Source: Coprococcus ammoniilyticus
GTDB lineage: Bacteria; Bacillota; Clostridia; Lachnospirales; Lachnospiraceae
DNA: 64,000 nucleotides
Assembly: GCF_025567345.1 (NCBI RefSeq)
Contig: NZ_JAOQJS010000001.1
Location: 532,232 to 596,231 of the forward strand
Reading direction: 5' to 3'
The position numbers and the translations under genes were made by a program. The notes beneath the pieces were generated by a model. That model saw nothing but the letters and a program-made list of their open reading frames with translations. It was not told the DNA's origin and did not search any database. Below, piece after piece: positions 58,945 through 64,000 of this stretch; the stretch's first letter is position 1, and every line of letters starts with the position of its first letter.

Positions 58945-61900
58945 ATGGGAAGGAAAAGCAAAAAAGTAGTTGCGCTTTTACTGGCATTGCTCATGGTCTT
59001 CTCAGTTTGTTCACCAATCAGTGGTGGAGCAGGTCTTGGAAGTACCAGTGCAAAAGCTGGAAACAGTGCACAGCCGGCAACGGCATCGGATGCGGAGGAA
59101 AGTGAGAAAGGAATCACGCCTTTGGCAAATCCGAATGGAATGACTCTCAGTGACTTTGAAATTACTGTGAATGGAACGGTAGTCAAAAATGATTCAAACG
59201 TGAAAAATGGAGACAGCGTTGGAATATCATTTAAATGGGCAATCGCTAACAATTCCGGTGTAAAGAATTTTGAAGTCGACCTGAAATCACAGGGAATTGA
59301 TATTAACGATTATACAGAAACTGTTCTATATGATGAAAGTGGTATAGATGTTGGTACCTGGTATATACAAGAGGGCAAATATTATATCACTTTAAGAGAT
59401 GAGTTCCTGGAAGAAAGTGAGATCAATGGATGGGCGAACATCGACGGAACGGTTGATTTTTCATCGTCTGATCTGGATACAGAAGACAAAGGAAAGATCA
59501 AGATCGGAGATGCAAGCTTTACTGTTAATGTTGATCTGAATGAGGTCGAAAGCTATGCGGAATCAAGCAAAACCAAAGGAGATGTAACGTGGAATGCAGA
59601 TGGTTCCCTTAAGCAGTCTTATGAGGTAACAGTTACGGCCAAAAACGGAAAGGTTACACTTGGAGAGGCAACAGAATCAATGGGTTCTGCACTCGAAAAT
59701 ATGTCAAATATCCAGGTGAATGGAACCAGTTATGCAAGCTGGTCAGAAGCACAGGCTGCATTATCCGGTATGGTACTTGACAGCAAAGATGAAGCTACAA
59801 AAGCAGCTAAGATTACATATGATGTTACAGTCAGTGCTGCAAATGTAAAGGATGCTTTTAAAGAAAGCGATATTGAAGTTTTCAATAATAAGTTCTCTAT
59901 CAAATATAAGACAAACAAGGACAATGATAAAGACACCAACAGTTTTACAACAGGTTTAAATGTCAAGAAGCCTTCGTTATCCAAAAATGGTACCTGGAAT
60001 ACAGATGCTTCCGGTAATAAGAAGTCAATCACCTGGACCATTCAGATCACATTAGGTGATCTGACGAAGAATCCGAATTTTGATATTAATAATGTAGCAA
60101 TCAAAGATACATTAGGAAATTATCTGACAGCAGCAGGACTTCCTGCAGGTGTTGATCTGTCAGCCCTGAAACTGAGCGATTTCTCAGAAAACAGCGGTAC
60201 ATATACATTTACATATACAACGGATGTAGCGGATGACGCTCTGAATTCTGCACTTCCAACTGTACTTAAGAATGATGTAGATGTAGATTTTGACGGAACA
60301 AAATATGATAAGTCCAGTTCCCTTCAGACAGATGGCAAGGGAATTCTGGATAAGGAATTTGTAAAAGCAAATGCAGATGGAACATTGACCTGGAAAGTAT
60401 CGATCAGTGTACCGGCATCAGATACGATCACAGACGTAGAACTTAGTGACTATGACAAAACGCATGGATATTACCAGTATTTTAATACTACTGTAGTGGT
60501 TGATGGTGTTACAGCCATTGATAATGGTGCTATGGTAAGTGGAAGCGGCATTGTTTCAACTGTTTCACAGGCGAATAACTGGGGACTCAGATTTACTTTT
60601 GATAATGCGTACATTGCATCTAAAAAAGGAAAGGTAATTGAGATTACTGTTAATACTATTCCGCAGGCAATCGGAGATGGTGCAGAATTTATTAACCATG
60701 CAAATCTTACATATAAAGATGCGAATGATAATAAATTTTCTGCAGATGCACAGGCAACTTATAAATATACAAATAGCCTTGAAAAAAAAGGTGAAGTCAG
60801 CTCAACTAAGCTGAATACGATCAATTATACATTGTCTGTTAATATGTCTGAGATTTCCAACGACTTGCAGGTCGGAGATGTGATCACTATTACAGATACA
60901 TTGCCGGACACAATGCAATTTAATGATGATGCCAAGCTTCAGTTCAAGAAATGGCAGAGTCAGTGGTATGCACAAGAAGATGGAAGTCCGATGGCTATTA
61001 CTGGCAGTATCAGTGGACATACCATTACATATTCGATACCGGTTACTCAGCAGGTATTAGATGGAATCACAAATGTAGCATCCGGTACACAGTTTTCAAA
61101 GTATATAGCGGATATTACATATTCTGCTTCTGTGGCAGATGATGCATTAACAGATTATGTTAAGAATGGTACTGCGATCAGTGTAACAAACAATGCAGAA
61201 GTTTCTTATAATGGAGAGACCAAAGGTAATGGTTCAACAACGAATACATTGACACCTGGAGATACAGTTAAGAAGTCAGGTGTATATATTCTGGATCAGA
61301 AGAAGAATAATGGTGAATCTACAACAGTCAAGGATCAGGTTGTGGAATATACCGTATATGTCAATACAAATGCTGCAAAACTTGCAAATGGAAAGACAAT
61401 CTATGCCGAAGACAAAATGGGTAGCGCATTGATCTTCCAGGTTGATTCTCTTCACATTTATGAATATACCGGCGAAGGAGATCCGGAAAAAGACAGTTCA
61501 AACTGGACGGATGTTACTTCCGGATGTGCTTATTCATATGACAGCAACAGCAGAACTGTAAAGATGGCTTTGCCGGATGACAAAGCACTGAAGCTTGTAT
61601 ACAGAGCAGAAGTTAATCAGGTATTTGGTGGTTCACTGAATGCTTCCAATGCTTCGAACAGTTTCAGCCTTACAGGCTATACAGGATCAAACGGATCAAC
61701 AAATACAAGTATTTCAACAGTTGTCCAGAAACCGAACGTATGGGCAGAATCTGTAACAGGTACGATCACATTGTATAAGTACTGGACAGATAGCAATAAG
61801 CAGATGCAGATGTTGAATGGCTCGACATTTGCCCTGTATGAATGTAAGAAAAATGCTGCAGGTGAGTGGACAAAGGATATTGATCCTACACCTGTTATGA

Positions 61901-64000
61901 CGAATATATCTTTAGGTGCTGATGGTACCAGGAAGATTAGCGGTCTTGCATATGATAAGGTATTTGCACTGTATGAAACAACTGCAGATGATAATTTTGA
62001 AGTAAATAAAGATCCATATTACTTTATGGTAAGTAAGAGTAACAGTGATGTGGTTGCTCCAGGCTGGGTAGATCAGCGATTTAACAGCGGTTATCTGTAT
62101 TATGAGAATAAACCGGGCAGCTTTACAGTTAAGAAAACGGTTGATGGCAATACAGACTCACTGCAGGGTTATGATGAATTTACATTTAACCTGACAGAAA
62201 TAAACAAACCAAGTTTTGCCGCTGGAAAAGTAACTTATTCTACAAAATCAGGCGGAGTTGGAAAAACTGTAACTTCCAGTACAGTTACCGGTGTAGGAAG
62301 CTTTGGAGAGATTCAGTATGACACATCTGATATCGGAAAAACATTTTATTATGTAGTATCTGAGCAGGAAGGTACTGTCCCTGGAATGACATATGACGCT
62401 TCCTTCTATATTATATCGTTGGAAGTAGATGCAAATGCAGCATCAGGTATCTATACCAAGAATGTGTCCGTTCAGAAATATGAATCGGATGGAACACCGG
62501 TTACAGGTTCCTATTCTGCAGATGCTTTAGGATTTGATAATTCTACAGCACCAAAGAAGGGTAATCTGAAGCTTGAAAAGGTAGTAAGTGGTGCTTATAC
62601 GCCAGCTGCAGGAACAACATATAAGATTTCTGTAAAGAATAAGACAACAAATAAATACTATGACAAAGATGGAAAAGAAAGTGCTGCTCAGGTATATATT
62701 GAAGTACCGGCCGATGGAAGCGTAACGATCAAGGATCTTCCGGTAGGAACTTATATAGTAGCTGAGGATAAAACGGATGCAGCAAAAGCTGGTTATGCAT
62801 TAACAGTAACCGGAACGGGGAATGTTAAGGTAACTAAGGATACAACCACGACCGCAACCGTAACGAATACTTATACCCAGGATAAGGGAAGCTTAACCGT
62901 AGCCAAGGCAGTTGTAGGATATGACTTTGGAGCAGCAGGTAAGAACTTTACAATTTATGTAACAGATGCAAATGGAAAGTATGTCAAAGAGGATGGAAGC
63001 ATAACAGCAACCAAGACAGGAATCAGCGTGCCGGCAAACGGAAGCGTAACGATCAATGACATACCTGTAGGAATTTACAGTGTAAGTGAAGAGCAAACCG
63101 GAACAGCAGTTGCAAACTATGGCTTAGCAGTCAGTGGGGAAGGTAATGTCACCGTCACCAAGGATGCGACAGCAACCGCAACCGTAACGAACACTTATAC
63201 ACAGGATAAGGGAAGCCTGACGGTAGCCAAGGCAGTTGTAGGATATGACTTTGGAGCAGCAGGTAAGAACTTTACAATTTATGTAACAAACGCAAGTGGT
63301 GAATATGTTCTTGCAGATGGAAGCGTAAGCGCAACCAAGACAGGAATCAGCGTACCTGCAAACGGAAGCGTAACGATCAATGACATACCTGTAGGAACCT
63401 ATACAGTAGCCGAGAATGAAACGGATGCAGCAGAAGCTGGTTATGCATTAACAGTAACCGGAACGGGGGATGTTAAGGTAACTAAGGATACAACCACGAC
63501 CGCAACCGTAACGAATACTTACACCCAGGATAAGGGAAGCTTAACCGTAGCCAAGGCAGTTGTAGGATATGACTTTGGAGCAGCAGGCAAGAACTTTACA
63601 ATTTATGTAACAGATGCAAATGGAAAGTATGTCAAAGAGGATGGAAGCATAACAGCAACCAAGACAGGAATCAGCGTGCCGGCAAACGGAAGCGTAACGA
63701 TCAATGACATACCGGTAGGAACCTATACAGTAGCCGAGAATGAAACGGATGCAGCAAAAGCTGGTTATGCATTAACAGTAACCGGAACGGGGGATGTTAA
63801 GGTAACTAAGGATACAACCACGACCGCAACCGTAACGAATACTTACACCCAGGATAAGGGAAGCTTAACCGTAGCCAAGGCAGTTGTAGGATATGACTTT
63901 GGAGCAGCAGGCAAGAACTTTACAATTTATGTAACAGATGCAAATGGAAAGTATGTCAAAGAGGATGGAAGCATAACAGCAACCAAGACAGGAATCAGCG
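58945..64000 (+). CDS. Large repeat-containing surface adhesin (incomplete at window end)
   Basis: The frame begins at ATG 58945 after GGAGG (58932-58936) and is open for about 1,685 codons to the end of the window, so the 3' end is missing. MGRKSKKVVALLLALLMVFS is a signal peptide. The first roughly 950 residues contain DUF11/isopeptide-type beta-sandwich modules (repeated DTLGNYLT-, DTLPDTMQF-like blocks), as in pilin tip and Cna-type adhesins. Near 61760-62150 a Cna-B/SpaA-type module appears (SFTVKKTVDG, DSLQGYDEFTFNLTE follows). From 62881, identical 108-residue units repeat. A sorting signal (LPXTG-type) is expected beyond the window. It is likely a wall-anchored fimbrial or adhesive protein. 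Confidence 0.88.
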   Translation, partial: MGRKSKKVVALLLALLMVFSVCSPISGGAGLGSTSAKAGNSAQPATASDAEESEKGITPLANPNGMTLSDFEITVNGTVVKNDSNVKNGDSVGISFKWAIANNSGVKNFEVDLKSQGIDINDYTETVLYDESGIDVGTWYIQEGKYYITLRDEFLEESEINGWANIDGTVDFSSSDLDTEDKGKIKIGDASFTVNVDLNEVESYAESSKTKGDVTWNADGSLKQSYEVTVTAKNGKVTLGEATESMGSALENMSNIQVNGTSYASWSEAQAALSGMVLDSKDEATKAAKITYDVTVSAANVKDAFKESDIEVFNNKFSIKYKTNKDNDKDTNSFTTGLNVKKPSLSKNGTWNTDASGNKKSITWTIQITLGDLTKNPNFDINNVAIKDTLGNYLTAAGLPAGVDLSALKLSDFSENSGTYTFTYTTDVADDALNSALPTVLKNDVDVDFDGTKYDKSSSLQTDGKGILDKEFVKANADGTLTWKVSISVPASDTITDVELSDYDKTHGYYQYFNTTVVVDGVTAIDNGAMVSGSGIVSTVSQANNWGLRFTFDNAYIASKKGKVIEITVNTIPQAIGDGAEFINHANLTYKDANDNKFSADAQATYKYTNSLEKKGEVSSTKLNTINYTLSVNMSEISNDLQVGDVITITDTLPDTMQFNDDAKLQFKKWQSQWYAQEDGSPMAITGSISGHTITYSIPVTQQVLDGITNVASGTQFSKYIADITYSASVADDALTDYVKNGTAISVTNNAEVSYNGETKGNGSTTNTLTPGDTVKKSGVYILDQKKNNGESTTVKDQVVEYTVYVNTNAAKLANGKTIYAEDKMGSALIFQVDSLHIYEYTGEGDPEKDSSNWTDVTSGCAYSYDSNSRTVKMALPDDKALKLVYRAEVNQVFGGSLNASNASNSFSLTGYTGSNGSTNTSISTVVQKPNVWAESVTGTITLYKYWTDSNKQMQMLNGSTFALYECKKNAAGEWTKDIDPTPVMTNISLGADGTRKISGLAYDKVFALYETTADDNFEVNKDPYYFMVSKSNSDVVAPGWVDQRFNSGYLYYENKPGSFTVKKTVDGNTDSLQGYDEFTFNLTEINKPSFAAGKVTYSTKSGGVGKTVTSSTVTGVGSFGEIQYDTSDIGKTFYYVVSEQEGTVPGMTYDASFYIISLEVDANAASGIYTKNVSVQKYESDGTPVTGSYSADALGFDNSTAPKKGNLKLEKVVSGAYTPAAGTTYKISVKNKTTNKYYDKDGKESAAQVYIEVPADGSVTIKDLPVGTYIVAEDKTDAAKAGYALTVTGTGNVKVTKDTTTTATVTNTYTQDKGSLTVAKAVVGYDFGAAGKNFTIYVTDANGKYVKEDGSITATKTGISVPANGSVTINDIPVGIYSVSEEQTGTAVANYGLAVSGEGNVTVTKDATATATVTNTYTQDKGSLTVAKAVVGYDFGAAGKNFTIYVTNASGEYVLADGSVSATKTGISVPANGSVTINDIPVGTYTVAENETDAAEAGYALTVTGTGDVKVTKDTTTTATVTNTYTQDKGSLTVAKAVVGYDFGAAGKNFTIYVTDANGKYVKEDGSITATKTGISVPANGSVTINDIPVGTYTVAENETDAAKAGYALTVTGTGDVKVTKDTTTTATVTNTYTQDKGSLTVAKAVVGYDFGAAGKNFTIYVTDANGKYVKEDGSITATKTGIS
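62881..64000 (+). repeat. Tandem 324-bp repeats inside the adhesin gene
   Basis: Units begin with GATAAGGGAAGC at 62881, 63205, 63529 and 63853, so each is exactly 324 bases (108 residues), starting DKGSLTVAKAVVGYDFGAAG. The third and fourth units are almost base-identical, a sign of recent duplication; the unit before them (62555-62880) is a diverged relative. The array continues past the window. Confidence 0.92.

Noticed and set aside
58854..59105. 83-residue frame at the start of the adhesin region
   Set aside because: Overlaps the true adhesin start in another frame; GGAGG fits ATG 58945.

Overview
The window looks like a chromosomal segment of an anaerobic, spore-forming, gut-type Firmicute, most likely a Lachnospiraceae member. 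The grounds are a spoIIID gene, YlmH, DnaD/DnaI helicase-loader genes, a monomeric [FeFe] hydrogenase, an ECF vitamin transporter, LytTR/GHKL regulators and strong Shine-Dalgarno sites. The genus cannot be fixed from sequence alone. No rRNA, tRNA, CRISPR array or intact transposase was seen.

Layout. 0-1.1 kb is decayed DNA. 1.2-7.3 kb holds a membrane protein, malic enzyme, methylglyoxal synthase, a XRE/LytTR/GHKL regulatory triad and YlmH. 7.3-8.9 kb is mostly non-coding, with two candidate small RNAs (one carrying a four-run C tract, a G-quadruplex motif on the minus strand) and a small gene behind a terminator-like leader. 8.9-17.3 kb has an ABC exporter, an orphan LanC-like protein, a MerR/MATE pair with a textbook MerR operator, a locus where two genes have lost their 5' ends, an arginase-fold protein and spoIIID. 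17.5-20.8 kb has a lipoprotein and a repeat cluster around a gene fragment. 20.8-29 kb is housekeeping: a YhaO/YhaN-like pair, prs, dnaI-dnaD with DnaA boxes upstream, and murC. 29.5-36 kb is metabolic: hydrogenase, SLC13-type permease, acyl-CoA ligase and thioesterase.

36.5-44 kb encodes what looks like a corrinoid uptake system. A secreted alpha/alpha-toroid protein and a surface DUF4430 protein together match the two domains of animal intrinsic factor/transcobalamin. They precede an ECF T component and one polypeptide that fuses both ECF ATPases to the substrate-binding membrane domain. 44-48.3 kb is a phosphorelay (hybrid kinase plus receiver) and YbaK. 48.3-51.7 kb is lower in G+C and accessory, with an AbiE-like toxin-antitoxin pair. 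51.7-64 kb is cell-surface: an acyltransferase, a 1,880-residue teichoic-acid-type transferase fusion, and the start of a large repeat adhesin that runs off the window.

The most unusual non-coding signal is a dispersed family of long inverted repeats (about 8.6, 18.9, 19.2, 20.1, 20.4, 29.3, 33.4, 36.0 and 36.2 kb). Copies share a conserved core, but the outer arms (about 25-105 nt) are unique to each locus and near-perfectly self-complementary. That is the opposite of a normal MITE, whose ends are conserved between copies.
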